In this document: positions 8,793 through 17,504 of the stretch, one piece after another | Numbering within the stretch: the first letter of the stretch is position 1 | Layout of the letters: every line of letters begins with the position of its first letter | NCBI RefSeq assembly: GCF_000744705.1 | Contig: NZ_JQML01000001.1 | Span: 1,178,001 to 1,242,000 of the forward strand | From: Streptacidiphilus albus JL83 | GTDB taxonomy: Bacteria > Actinomycetota > Actinomycetes > Streptomycetales > Streptomycetaceae | DNA: 64,000 nt | Direction of reading: 5' to 3' | Notes under the pieces: model-generated | Database searches by the model: none | What the model saw: only the letters and a program-made list of their open reading frames with translations | What the model was told of the DNA's origin: nothing | Position numbers and translations under genes: made by a program

Positions 8793-9386
8793 ATGAAGCT
8801 CAATGATCCCAAGGACGACCTGCACCGCTATCTGAGGGCGGCCCGCGAGGCCGTGGTCTGGAAGCTGGACGGACTGTCCGAGTACGACATCCGTCGGCCC
8901 CTGACGCCCACCGGCACCAACCTCCTCGGCCTGGTCAAGCACCTCGCCGGCGTCGAACTCGGTTACTTCGGCCCGACCTTCGGCCGCCCGCACGGCGAAG
9001 ACCTCCCCTGGGAGGAGGAGGGCGCCGAGCCCAACGCGGACATGTGGGCTGGCGCCGACGAGTCGCGCGAGTCCGTCGTCGGCCTCTACCGGCGCGCCTG
9101 GGCGCACTCGGACGCGACGATCGAGACACTGCCGCTCGACGCGGGCGGCCACGTCGAATGGTGGGGCGACCAGGGCGACGTGACGCTCCAGCGGATCATG
9201 CTGCATGTGACGGCCGAGACCAACCGTCACGCCGGTCACGCCGACATCGTCCGCGAGCTGATCGACGGCGAGGTCGGCATGCGGGCGTCCCACAGCAATG
9301 TGTTCGGCGGCGACGAGGCCTGGTTCCAGGGGTACTGGGACAGGCTGGAGGCGGCCGCCAAGGAGGCCCAGGCCGAGGTGGGTTGA
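8793..9386 (+). CDS. DinB-family (DUF664) protein
   Basis: Cytosolic four-helix-bundle protein of 197 residues of the DinB/YfiT group, many of which are metal- and thiol-dependent transferases (mycothiol-linked in actinobacteria). The expected histidine triad is visible: His in LGLVKHLAGVE (about 50) and the paired His in ETNRHAGHADIVRE (about 147 and 151). Only a weak ribosome binding site precedes the ATG. It stands alone between the decayed kinase gene and a convergent membrane protein. The natural substrate cannot be inferred. Confidence 0.82.
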   Translation: MKLNDPKDDLHRYLRAAREAVVWKLDGLSEYDIRRPLTPTGTNLLGLVKHLAGVELGYFGPTFGRPHGEDLPWEEEGAEPNADMWAGADESRESVVGLYRRAWAHSDATIETLPLDAGGHVEWWGDQGDVTLQRIMLHVTAETNRHAGHADIVRELIDGEVGMRASHSNVFGGDEAWFQGYWDRLEAAAKEAQAEVG

Positions 9387-9406
9387 CCCGGAGCGCCCCG
9401 CCCGGG

Positions 9407-10048
9407 TCAGTCCTTGGCCCAGATGGTGGTCGTGGTCTCGGCCGAGGTCGAGTTCGGGTCGGTGCCGGTCACGGTGATGATCGCCAGCTGGCCGGAGGAG
9501 GACTGGACGCAGACGGTGGTGCCCACCGGGGCGACGACCTCCGTACCGGCCGACTGGGTCTGCACCTGGTTGAGGCACTGCGCCGGGGTCGGGGCGGTCG
9601 CCCCGTGCCAGACGGCGAGCAGCGCGCCGTCCATTTGGCCGAAGCCGGAGCCGTCGTCGTAGAGGTCGAGGTTGCCGCCCTGGCTGGTCGGCGGCACGCT
9701 GCTGATGCCGCTGCCGTCGTTGCTGACGACGAACGGGGCGGGGCCCCAGAGCAGCCGGAAGCCGCCGTTCGCGGCGGCGGTCGCGCTCGTGGTCGCGCTC
9801 GCGCCGGGCGGCGTGTTCGGCGCCGCCGTGGTCGCCACCGGCGCCGCCGGGACGGTGACCGCGGGGGTCGGACCGGCGGCGGCCGACGTGGCGGAGCTGC
9901 CGTGGTTGCTGAGCCCGAGGATCGTCGCCACGGCGGTGATGACGGCCGCGATTCCGGTGAGCACCCCGCCCACTCCGGTCAGGAACTCCATCACCGCCGA
10001 CTTCTCCGACGACGTTCCGTCGTTGGATGCTGACTGACCGTCCGACAT
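9407..10048 (-). CDS. Membrane-anchored extracytoplasmic protein, unknown
   Basis: I do not recognise a family. The 213-residue product has a short hydrophilic start (SDGQSASNDGTSSEKS), one membrane segment at about 20-45 (FLTGVGGVLTGIAAVITAVA), an Ala/Thr/Pro/Ser-rich linker (about 50-95), and a compact C-terminal domain from WGPAPFVV to TIWAKD that would lie outside the membrane. Two cysteines in the outer domain (in PAQCLNQ and TVCVQ) could form a disulfide. The start at 10048 is the first ATG in frame. It converges with the DinB gene, with only 20 bp between stops. Confidence 0.65.
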   Translation of the reverse strand: MSDGQSASNDGTSSEKSAVMEFLTGVGGVLTGIAAVITAVATILGLSNHGSSATSAAAGPTPAVTVPAAPVATTAAPNTPPGASATTSATAAANGGFRLLWGPAPFVVSNDGSGISSVPPTSQGGNLDLYDDGSGFGQMDGALLAVWHGATAPTPAQCLNQVQTQSAGTEVVAPVGTTVCVQSSSGQLAIITVTGTDPNSTSAETTTTIWAKD

Positions 10049-10134
10049 GCCCCGCCCCCGCTGAGTCCCAGTGCCGGAGAGACCCTATCCGCACACCTGA
10101 CCTGCGCGCACCGCGTTTCGGATCTTCGTCCGGC

Positions 10135-10998
10135 TCAGTCGGCGATCGGGACCGCCCGCCCGGCCACCCGCACCCGGGCGTCGGCCGGGTCCACCGTGAC
10201 CGTCAGTTCGCTGGGCCGTCCCATGTCCTCGCCCTGGCGGACCCGGATCGTCGCCGGCTCCCGCACCTCGCCGATGGCCCGCAGGTAGCCGCCGAACGCG
10301 GCTGCCGCCGCGCCGGTCGCCGGGTCCTCCACGACGCCGCCGATCGGGAAGGGGTCGCGGGCGTGGTACCGGTCCGCCGACTCGCGCCAGAGCAGCTGCA
10401 CCGTGGTCCAGCCGTGGGTCCGCATCACGGCGGCGAGGCCGTCGAAGTCGTAGTCCAGGTCGGCCAGTCGGGCCCGGGTCGCGGCGGCCAGGACCAGGTG
10501 CTCGACGCCGCCGAAGGCGACGTGCGGCGGCAGGGCCGGGTCGAGGTCGGCGCGCGCCCAGCCCAGGGCGCCGAGCGCGGCGTCCAGTTCCTCGTCCCCG
10601 GCCGGACGGGAGCGGGTGGGCACGCTGGTCAGCTCGGCCTGCGCCACCCCCTCGGCGTCGATCACGGTCGCCACCCGGATCTCCCCCGCCGCGGTGTCGA
10701 AGAGCAGGTCTCCGGCGCCGATCCGCTCGGCCAGCGCGACGGCGGTCGCCACGGTGGCGTGGCCGCAGAAGGGGACCTCGGTCAGCGGGCTGAAGTACCG
10801 CACCTGGAAACGTCGTTGCCGGTCGTCCCGGGCCGTGACGAAGGCGGTTTCGGAGTAGCCGACCTCGGCGGCGATGGCGAGCATCCGCTCCGCGTCGATG
10901 GCGGTCGCGTCGAGCACCACGCCGGCCGGGTTCCCGGCGGCGGGATCGGTGGTGAAGGCGGAGTAGCGCAGGATCTCGGTACGGGTCTCGGTAGTCAT
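10135..10998 (-). CDS. PhzF-family isomerase/epimerase
   Basis: Cytosolic PhzF-like protein of 287 residues, a diaminopimelate-epimerase fold that catalyses isomerisations of allylic or hydroxy acids. The N-terminal FTTDPAAGNPAGVVLD and the catalytic Glu in GYSETAFV (about 46) match the family, as do RYFSPLTEVPFCGHAT and, in the second half, VEDPATGAAAAAFGGYL. The ATG at 10998 (MTTETRTE) is preferred to a longer frame that adds an unrelated leader. It lies alone on the minus strand between a membrane protein and the MFS gene. Family members range from phenazine synthesis to housekeeping, and the substrate is unknown. Confidence 0.85.
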   Translation of the reverse strand: MTTETRTEILRYSAFTTDPAAGNPAGVVLDATAIDAERMLAIAAEVGYSETAFVTARDDRQRRFQVRYFSPLTEVPFCGHATVATAVALAERIGAGDLLFDTAAGEIRVATVIDAEGVAQAELTSVPTRSRPAGDEELDAALGALGWARADLDPALPPHVAFGGVEHLVLAAATRARLADLDYDFDGLAAVMRTHGWTTVQLLWRESADRYHARDPFPIGGVVEDPATGAAAAAFGGYLRAIGEVREPATIRVRQGEDMGRPSELTVTVDPADARVRVAGRAVPIAD

Positions 10999-11143
10999 GG
11001 TCCCAACTATCCCGTTCGCCGGTCCTCCTGGACAGCCGAATATCTCCGGGTCCCGCCCGCCACCTGCGCGCATACGCGGCCGGGGCCCGCGGTCGGGGCG
11101 GCCGCCGTCGCCCCGACCGGCAGCCGTCGGCCCCGCCGGGTCC

Positions 11144-12769
11144 TCACCCGCGCGCTGCGGCGGGGGCGGACACCGGGCCGTCCACCCCCGCGTCCGCCTC
11201 CGCGTCCGCCCCCGTGTCCGCGTCCTCCTCGGCGATCACCGCGGGCACGCCGCGCAGGGCGAAGAGGGTGGCGACCGCCCCGCAGGCGAGCAGGGCGGCG
11301 CCGATCAGGATGGCGAGGTGCATCCCGTGGACGAAGGCCTGCTGCGCGGACGCGACCAGCGCCGGGCCCTGCGGGGCGGGCAGCGCCGCGCCGGTGGCCA
11401 TCCCGCCGCCGACGGTCTCCCGGGCGGCGGCGGCCGAGGCCGGGAGCAGCCCGGCCGGCAGGTGCAGACCGGAGCGGTAGGCGCTGGTGAGGATGGAGCC
11501 GAGGACCGCGATGCCGAGGCCGCTGCCGAGCTCCATCGCGGTCTCCCCGATCGCGGCGGCGCCTCCGGCACGCTCCTTGGGCGCGGTGGCGAGCATGGTG
11601 TCGTTGGTGGTGCCGAAGATCAGGCCCATACCGATGCCGTTGACGACGACCGCCGGGGCCAGCTCCAGGTACGGGGTGTGGATGCCCACCAGGGCGAAGA
11701 CGGCCATGCTGACGGCCATCAGGCCGAGGCCCAGGGAGACGGTGGCCGCCCGGCCCAACCACTTGATCACCGCCGCGCAGCCCGGTCCGCCGATCATCGC
11801 CCCGACCGGTCCGGCGAGCAGGGCGAGGCCGGTGTGCAGCGGCGTCCAGCCGCGCACGTCCTGGAAGTACTGGGAGAAGGCGAGCGAGAGCGCGGAGACG
11901 GACAGGATGGTGATCAGGTTGGCGCCGACCGATCCGGCGAAGGCGCGGTTCCGCAGCAGCGGCAGGTCGATCATCGGGTTGCCGATCCGCGACTGGCGCA
12001 GGCCGAACGCGGCCAGGGCCAGCACGCCGACGACGGCGGCGGTCAGCACCTGCGGCTCGGTGAAGCCGTCGTGGGCGCCGGTCTGGATCGCGTAGATCAC
12101 GCTGAACAGGCCGACCACGGAGAGCAGCAGGCTGAGGAGGTCGAAGCGGCCGGGCGCCGGGTTCCGGGACTCGACCAGCAGTACGGGACCGAGGACCAGG
12201 ATCAGCAGCATCACCGGGATGTTGATCAGGAAGACCGAGCCCCACCAGAAGTGGTCCAGCAGCAACCCGCCGATGACCGGGCCGAGGGCGAAGCCGGCTC
12301 CGCCGACACCCGCGAAGATGCCCATGGCCAGGGTGCGCTGCTTGGGCTCGGCGAAGGTCGAGCGGATCAGCGAGGCGGTGGACGGCATCACCGTGGCCCC
12401 GGCGGCGCCCTGCAGCATCCGGGCGGCGATCAGCAGGTCGGGGTTGCCGGAGTAGGCGGTGAGCAGCGAGGCCAGTCCGAAGCAGCCCGCGCCGATCAGG
12501 AGCAGCCGCTTGCGGCCGATCCGGTCGCCGAGGCTGCCCATGACGACGAGCAGGCTGCCGAGGGCGAAGCTGTAGGCGTCGGCAATCCACAGCACCTGGG
12601 TGGTGGACGGCCGCATCGCCTGGACCAGGTCCGGGATGGCGAGGTTGAGGACGGTGTTGTCGATGCCGAGCAGCAGCGCTGCCGTGGCGCAGATGGCGAG
12701 GGTCCCCCAGCGGCGGAGCGGCGAGGGGCCGGCGTCCCGGGACGCGGTGGTGACGGATGCGGTGGTCAT
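11144..12769 (-). CDS. MFS drug exporter, DHA2 (14-TM, EmrB/QacA) type
   Basis: Inner-membrane proton-coupled exporter of 541 residues with about 14 hydrophobic segments. DHA2 landmarks are visible: LDNTVLNLAIP-like IDNTVLNLAIPDL in helix 1, motif A-like GSLGDRIGRKRLL (about 80-92) and motif C-like GFALGPVIGGLLLDHFWWGSVF (about 160-180). The ATG at 12769 begins MTTASVTT; an upstream ATG is less likely. It is on the same strand as, and 167 bp downstream of, the SARP regulator, which suggests joint control of efflux of a natural product or drug. The gap between them holds tandem 22-bp repeats. Confidence 0.9.
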   Translation of the reverse strand: MTTASVTTASRDAGPSPLRRWGTLAICATAALLLGIDNTVLNLAIPDLVQAMRPSTTQVLWIADAYSFALGSLLVVMGSLGDRIGRKRLLLIGAGCFGLASLLTAYSGNPDLLIAARMLQGAAGATVMPSTASLIRSTFAEPKQRTLAMGIFAGVGGAGFALGPVIGGLLLDHFWWGSVFLINIPVMLLILVLGPVLLVESRNPAPGRFDLLSLLLSVVGLFSVIYAIQTGAHDGFTEPQVLTAAVVGVLALAAFGLRQSRIGNPMIDLPLLRNRAFAGSVGANLITILSVSALSLAFSQYFQDVRGWTPLHTGLALLAGPVGAMIGGPGCAAVIKWLGRAATVSLGLGLMAVSMAVFALVGIHTPYLELAPAVVVNGIGMGLIFGTTNDTMLATAPKERAGGAAAIGETAMELGSGLGIAVLGSILTSAYRSGLHLPAGLLPASAAAARETVGGGMATGAALPAPQGPALVASAQQAFVHGMHLAILIGAALLACGAVATLFALRGVPAVIAEEDADTGADAEADAGVDGPVSAPAAARG

Positions 12770-12790
12770 GGGCGTCAGCGTCGCGCGCGG

Positions 12791-12834
12791 CGCTGACCGG
12801 GCCCGCACCGCGCGCTGACCGGCCCCGCACCGCC
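12791..12834. repeat. Two-copy 22-bp tandem repeat upstream of the MFS gene
   Basis: Two adjacent 22-bp units, CGCTGACCGG-SCCCGCACCGCS-type, occupy 12791-12812 and 12813-12834 with few mismatches. They have the same period as the five-copy array that follows 10 bp later. The function is unknown. Confidence 0.7.
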
Positions 12835-12844
12835 CGGGCAGCGC

Positions 12845-12952
12845 CCGGTCAGGGCGGCAGCCGCAGCGGTTCAGGACGGTAGCCGCAGCCGGTCAAGGCG
12901 GTAGCCGCAGCCGGTCGGGGCGGCACCCGCGCCCGGTCAGGGCCGTTGGGCG
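12845..12952. repeat. Five-copy 22-bp tandem repeat at the 3' end of the SARP gene
   Basis: Units start at 12845, 12867, 12889, 12911 and 12933, the last incomplete. The consensus is CCGGTCAGGGCGGTAGCCGCAG. Read on the minus strand, several units carry CTGA-CCGG, the same context as the SARP stop codon at 12937-12939, so the array looks like repeated copies of the gene's stop region. Confidence 0.75.
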
Positions 12953-15900
12953 ACCTCGATCAGCGCGGCGACGGCGGCCTCCGGACGCAGCGCCGCGCCC
13001 CTGGCGCGGGCCTGCTCGTAGCCGGCGGCGCCGAGTGCCGCGCCGACCGCGTCGGCCGTCCGGCGACGGTCCACACTCGGCGCGCCCTCGCTGCGGCGCA
13101 GCGCCCGGGCGAGGCCGAGCAGGAACGCGGCCTGCTCCGGGTCGCCCTCCGCGCGGACCAGGTCGGCGACGGCGTCGGCGGCCTGGGCCAGTGCGGGCAG
13201 GTTGCGGTCGTCGATGTCCGGGGTCAGCGCCTGGCGGTAGCGGGCGCGGGCGGCGGCGAGGTCGCCGGCCGCCTGGTCGGTGCGGGCGAGTTCGAGCCGG
13301 GCCCCGAACAGCAGCCAGTCGCCGCCGAACCAGCCGGCGTTGGTCTCCGCGAGGACGGCCTCCCCCTGGGCGCGCGCGGCCGGCAGGTCGCCGCGCAGCC
13401 GGGCGACCGTGGCCAGGCAGAGCAGCGCCCGGGGGACGGTCTCGCTCAGGCCGGTGCGCCGGAACAGTGCGGCGGCCTCCTCGGCATCGGCCTGGGCGGC
13501 GTCCAACTCACCGGCCTGGGCCGCCCGTTCGGCCCGGCCGCAGAGGACGTCGGCGGTGTCCTCGGTCGCGCCCAGCTCGGTGGCGGAGCGCAGGGCCTCG
13601 GCGGTGAGCTCCCGGGCGCGGTCCCGGTCGCCGAGGGTGTGCACGACCGAGGCGAGCTCGGTGAGCGCGATGATCGTGCCCCAGCGGTCGCCGAGACTCC
13701 GGTACTGGGTGACGGAGGCGCTGAACTCGCGGTCGGCGGCCTCGGCGTCGGCGTTCATGTACCAGTGCCAGAATCCCCGCCCGGCGTGGAACAGGCCCTT
13801 GTACCAGGGGTCGTCGAGCCACTGGGCCGTCTCTTCCGGGGTGAGCTCGTCGAGCTTGCGCGGGACGCCGGAGACCGGCGCCCAGAGCAGGGTGAGCGCC
13901 GGGTTGTGCGGGGGCGTGCGCTGGAACGCCTCCATCAGCTCGGCGACGGCGGCGAGGTGCCCGGTCGGCTCGGCCAGGCCGTGCTCGCCCTGGCGGCCCA
14001 GCAGCACGCAGATCGCGTACTGCTCCTCGGTCGCCCCGGCGGGCAGGGCGACCGGGGCGGGACCGAGGGCGTCCAGGATCCGGCGGGCGTGCGGGCCGCC
14101 CTCGTGCCGCAGGCCGCGCAGCAGCCAGTAGCCGGCCAGCTCGTCCATCAGCCGCAGCGCGGTGCCGGTGTCGGCGCCGCGCAGCGCGGCGTGGAGGTTG
14201 TCGTGATCGGCCGCCAGCAGCTGCAGCCAGTGCAGCTGCTCGGCGGTGCGCAGGTACGGCCCGGCGGTGGTGGCCAGGGCCAGGAAGTGGTCCAGGTGGG
14301 CCCGGCGGGTCCGCTGCTGCTCCCCGGAGTCGGCGAGGCGTTCGGCGGCGTAGGCGCGGACCGTCTGCAGCATCCGGTAGCGGACCCCGTCCGGTTCCCC
14401 GGGAGCCGGCTGCCTGGCGATCACCAGCGACTTGTCGACCAGCGCGGCGACCAGTTCCAGGACCTCCTCCGGCCGGTCCCCGGGGCCCTGCGCGCAGACG
14501 GCCTCGGCCGCCTCCAGGGTCCAGCCGCCGGCGAAGACGGAGGCGCGGCGCAGCACCGCGCGTTCGGCCTCGGGCAGCAGGTCCCAGCTCCAGTCGACGA
14601 CGGCGCGCAGGGTCTGCTGGCGCGGCTGGGCGACCCGGCTGCCCCCGGTGAGCAGCCGGAACCGGTCGTCGAGCCGGTCCGCTACCTGGCGCGGGGTCAG
14701 CGAGCGCAGCCGGGCGGCGGCCAGCTCGATGGCGAGCGGCAGCCCGTCGAGGCGGCGGCAGATCTCGGCCACGGTCCCGGCCTCGCGCTCGGCGTCGAAG
14801 GCGGGCTGGACGGCGGCGGCGCGCTCGGCGAACAGCTGGAGCGCCGCAGCCTCGGGCAGCGGCGGCAGCGGCAGCAGCTGCTCGCCGGTGATGGCCAGCG
14901 CCTCCCGGCTGGTGGCCAGGATCCGCAGCTCGGGGCAGGCGGCCAGGAGGTCGGCGGCGAGCCGGGCGGCGTCCGCGATCAGGTGCTCGCAGTTGTCGAG
15001 GACCAGCAGCAGCGGTCGCTCCGTCAGCGCGGCGGTGAGCCGGGCCAGCGGCAGCGGTCCTTCGGCCGGGCCGAGCAGGGTGGAACCGCGCAGGCCGAGG
15101 GCGCTGAGCACGGTCTGGGCGAGGTCGGTGCCGTCGGTGAGCCCGGACAGGTCCGCGAAGCAGCTGTCGCCGCCGTACCGGGCGGCGCTCTCGACGGCGG
15201 TCCGGGTCTTGCCCGCGCCCCCGGGGCCGGTCAGGGTGAGCAGTCGCCCCCAGCCCAGCGCCTCGTCGATCCGGACGAGTTCCTGCTCACGGCCGATCAG
15301 CGCGCTGAGCCGGACCGGGAGGCTCGACCGTCCTGAGGCCACGGCCGCCACCGGGCGGGGCGCCGGCTCGGCGGGGCCGCGCAACACGGTCAGCTGGGCG
15401 GCGGCCAACTCCGGGCCGGGGTCGGCGCCCAGCTCCTCGGCCAGCGCCTCCCGGGCCCGGCTCCACGCGGCCAGGGCCTCGGCCTGCCGCCCGTCGGCGT
15501 GCAGCGCCAGCACCAGCAGGGCGGCCGGACGCTCCCGCAGCGGATGGGCGGCGACCAGTTCGCGCAGATCGGCGGCGGCCTCGCGCGGTTCGCCGAGGGC
15601 GGTCCTGGCCTCGGCCCGGTCCTCGGTCGCGGCGAGCCGCAGCTCCTCCAACCGACTGCGCTGGGCGGCGGCGAAGGGCGCGTCGGCGACATCGGCCAGC
15701 GCGGGGCCGCGCCACAGGGCGAGGGCGGCGCCGAGCTGCTCGACCGCGTCGGCGTGGTCGCCGGCGTCGAGCGCCCGGCGTCCGGCGGCGGCGAGCCGGG
15801 TGAAGCGGTGGGCGTCGACCTGTTCGGCGCCCAGGGCCAGCCGGTAGCCGGCCGGGTGGTTCTCGATCGGGTCGGGCTCGCCGGGGACGCGCAGGGCGGC

Positions 15901-16152
15901 GCGGAGACGGGAGATCTGCGACTGGAGCGCGTTGCCGACCCCGGCCGGGGCCTCCTCGCCGTAGAGGCCGTCGACCAGCCGCTGCACCGGGACGATCCGT
16001 CCGGCCTCCAGGGCCAGCAGCGCCAGCGCGGCCCTCCGGCCCGGCCCGCCGAGGGCGACCGCTGCGCCGCCTCCGGTCCATGCCTGGGTGCTGCCCAGGA
16101 TCCCGACTCTCAGCGCGCCCGGATCCCCCACAGTGCGCCCGGCTCCGATCAT
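12937..16152 (-). CDS. SARP/NB-ARC/TPR transcriptional regulator (AfsR-like)
   Basis: Large cytosolic transcriptional activator of 1071 residues. Domain order: winged-helix OmpR-like DNA-binding domain (about 14-100), bacterial transcriptional activator (BTAD) helices (about 110-265), an NB-ARC/STAND ATPase with Walker A GPGGAGKTRT (about 326) and a Walker B-like LLLVLDNCEHL, then TPR-type repeats to the end. This is the architecture of AfsR and many pathway regulators that need a signal and ATP to act. It is divergent from the nitric oxide synthase gene (132 bp between starts) and followed by the MFS exporter, so both are probable targets. It ends in a 22-bp tandem array. Confidence 0.88.
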   Translation of the reverse strand: MIGAGRTVGDPGALRVGILGSTQAWTGGGAAVALGGPGRRAALALLALEAGRIVPVQRLVDGLYGEEAPAGVGNALQSQISRLRAALRVPGEPDPIENHPAGYRLALGAEQVDAHRFTRLAAAGRRALDAGDHADAVEQLGAALALWRGPALADVADAPFAAAQRSRLEELRLAATEDRAEARTALGEPREAAADLRELVAAHPLRERPAALLVLALHADGRQAEALAAWSRAREALAEELGADPGPELAAAQLTVLRGPAEPAPRPVAAVASGRSSLPVRLSALIGREQELVRIDEALGWGRLLTLTGPGGAGKTRTAVESAARYGGDSCFADLSGLTDGTDLAQTVLSALGLRGSTLLGPAEGPLPLARLTAALTERPLLLVLDNCEHLIADAARLAADLLAACPELRILATSREALAITGEQLLPLPPLPEAAALQLFAERAAAVQPAFDAEREAGTVAEICRRLDGLPLAIELAAARLRSLTPRQVADRLDDRFRLLTGGSRVAQPRQQTLRAVVDWSWDLLPEAERAVLRRASVFAGGWTLEAAEAVCAQGPGDRPEEVLELVAALVDKSLVIARQPAPGEPDGVRYRMLQTVRAYAAERLADSGEQQRTRRAHLDHFLALATTAGPYLRTAEQLHWLQLLAADHDNLHAALRGADTGTALRLMDELAGYWLLRGLRHEGGPHARRILDALGPAPVALPAGATEEQYAICVLLGRQGEHGLAEPTGHLAAVAELMEAFQRTPPHNPALTLLWAPVSGVPRKLDELTPEETAQWLDDPWYKGLFHAGRGFWHWYMNADAEAADREFSASVTQYRSLGDRWGTIIALTELASVVHTLGDRDRARELTAEALRSATELGATEDTADVLCGRAERAAQAGELDAAQADAEEAAALFRRTGLSETVPRALLCLATVARLRGDLPAARAQGEAVLAETNAGWFGGDWLLFGARLELARTDQAAGDLAAARARYRQALTPDIDDRNLPALAQAADAVADLVRAEGDPEQAAFLLGLARALRRSEGAPSVDRRRTADAVGAALGAAGYEQARARGAALRPEAAVAALIEVAQRP

Positions 16153-16284
16153 GGCCGGAGTCTATCGGCGCCCCGGGCCGACGCCCCTCTGGTCGCACGG
16201 CAACGGCTCACACTAGCCCCTGAGTTCCCCTCCCGCACGGACATTCAGCCACTTTCCGCGCCCGTCCGGTGACCTCGGGTAGTC

Positions 16285-17481
16285 ATGACCCCGGGAGGGA
16301 ATCACATCGTGCTGTTTCCGCGCAACGCTTTCCGCCGCCGCCGTTCCACCGCGCCCACCGCGCACGCCACGCCCGCCGCGCACGCCGTGGCCGTGGCCGG
16401 GCCCGGGCCCGTTCCGGCGGCCGGGGCGGTGCTCGCCGCCGCCGAGGAGTTCCTCCTCCGGTTCGCCGACGAGCACCCCGGCGCGGCCGGGGTCGGACCC
16501 AGGCTGCGCGAGGTCCGCGCCGAGGTCGAGGCGCACGGGACCTACGAGCACACGCCCGAGGAGCTGGCCTTCGGCGCCCGGCTGGCCTGGCGCAACTCGG
16601 CCCGCTGCATCGGCCGGCTGTACTGGCGCAGCCTGGTGGTGCGCGACCTGCGGCAGCTGCGGCACCCGGACGACATCGCCGACGCCTGCGTCGACCACCT
16701 GCGGCTGGCCGGCAACGGCGGCCGGATCAGGCCGATGGTCTCGGTCTTCGCCCCGGACCGCCCCGGCCGCCCGGCCGCGCGGCTGCTCAGCGGCCAGCTG
16801 GTGCAGTACGCCGACGACCCGGCCAACCGGGAACGGCTGGAGCTGGCCCGGGAGCTGGGCTGGCGGGGCGGCAAGGAGGAGTTCGACGTGATGCCGCTGC
16901 TGCTCCAGGGCGCCGTGCAGCGCCCGCCGGAGTACTACGAGCTGCCCGGGGACGCGGTGTTGGAGGTCCCGCTCAGCCATCCGCAGCACCCGGGCTTCGC
17001 CGGCCTCGGCCTGCGCTGGTACGCCGTCCCGGCGGTGTCCGACATGACGCTGGAGATCGGCGGGGTCAGCTATCCGGCCGCCCCGTTCAACGGCTGGTAC
17101 ATGGGCACCGAGATCGGCTCCCGCGACCTCGGCGACACCGCCCGCTACAACCGGCTGCCGGCCGTGGCCGACCTGTTCGGACTGGACACCAGCGGCCCGC
17201 GCACCCTCTGGCAGGACCGCGCCCTGGTGGAGCTGAACCTCGCGGTGCTGCACTCCTTCCAGCAGGCGGGGGTCACCGTCTCGGACCACCACACCGAGTC
17301 GGTGCGGTTCCTGGCCCATATCGAGGCCGAGCGCCGGCACGGCCGCCCGGTGCCCGCCGACTGGAGCTGGATCGTCCCACCGCTGTCGGGCTCCGCGACC
17401 CCGGTCTTCCACCGCTCCTACGACGCCCCGGACGCCGCGCAGCGCCCGGCCTTCCTCCGCCGCGCGGCGCCGTGGCCGTGA
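16285..17481 (+). CDS. nos: Bacterial nitric oxide synthase oxygenase
   Basis: Haem- and tetrahydrobiopterin-type enzyme oxidising L-arginine to citrulline and nitric oxide; cytosolic, up to 398 residues. Diagnostic motifs are WRNSARCIGR with the haem-thiolate Cys (about 108) and PFNGWYMGTEIGSRD with the arginine-binding Glu. As in other bacterial NOS proteins the reductase domain is missing, so electrons must come from a general flavodoxin/ferredoxin system. ATG at 16285 has a poor ribosome site; GTG at 16309, ten bases after GGGAGGGA, is the better-supported start and would remove eight residues. In plant-pathogenic Streptomyces a NOS supplies thaxtomin nitration; no nitrating P450 is visible here. 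Confidence 0.92.
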   Translation: MTPGGNHIVLFPRNAFRRRRSTAPTAHATPAAHAVAVAGPGPVPAAGAVLAAAEEFLLRFADEHPGAAGVGPRLREVRAEVEAHGTYEHTPEELAFGARLAWRNSARCIGRLYWRSLVVRDLRQLRHPDDIADACVDHLRLAGNGGRIRPMVSVFAPDRPGRPAARLLSGQLVQYADDPANRERLELARELGWRGGKEEFDVMPLLLQGAVQRPPEYYELPGDAVLEVPLSHPQHPGFAGLGLRWYAVPAVSDMTLEIGGVSYPAAPFNGWYMGTEIGSRDLGDTARYNRLPAVADLFGLDTSGPRTLWQDRALVELNLAVLHSFQQAGVTVSDHHTESVRFLAHIEAERRHGRPVPADWSWIVPPLSGSATPVFHRSYDAPDAAQRPAFLRRAAPWP

Positions 17482-17504
17482 CCGGCCCGGGGCCGCCCCT
17501 CCGG

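Noticed and set aside
12946-15336. A 796-codon open frame on the plus strand
   Set aside because: Mirror of the SARP regulator on the opposite strand; composition and lack of motifs show it is a shadow.
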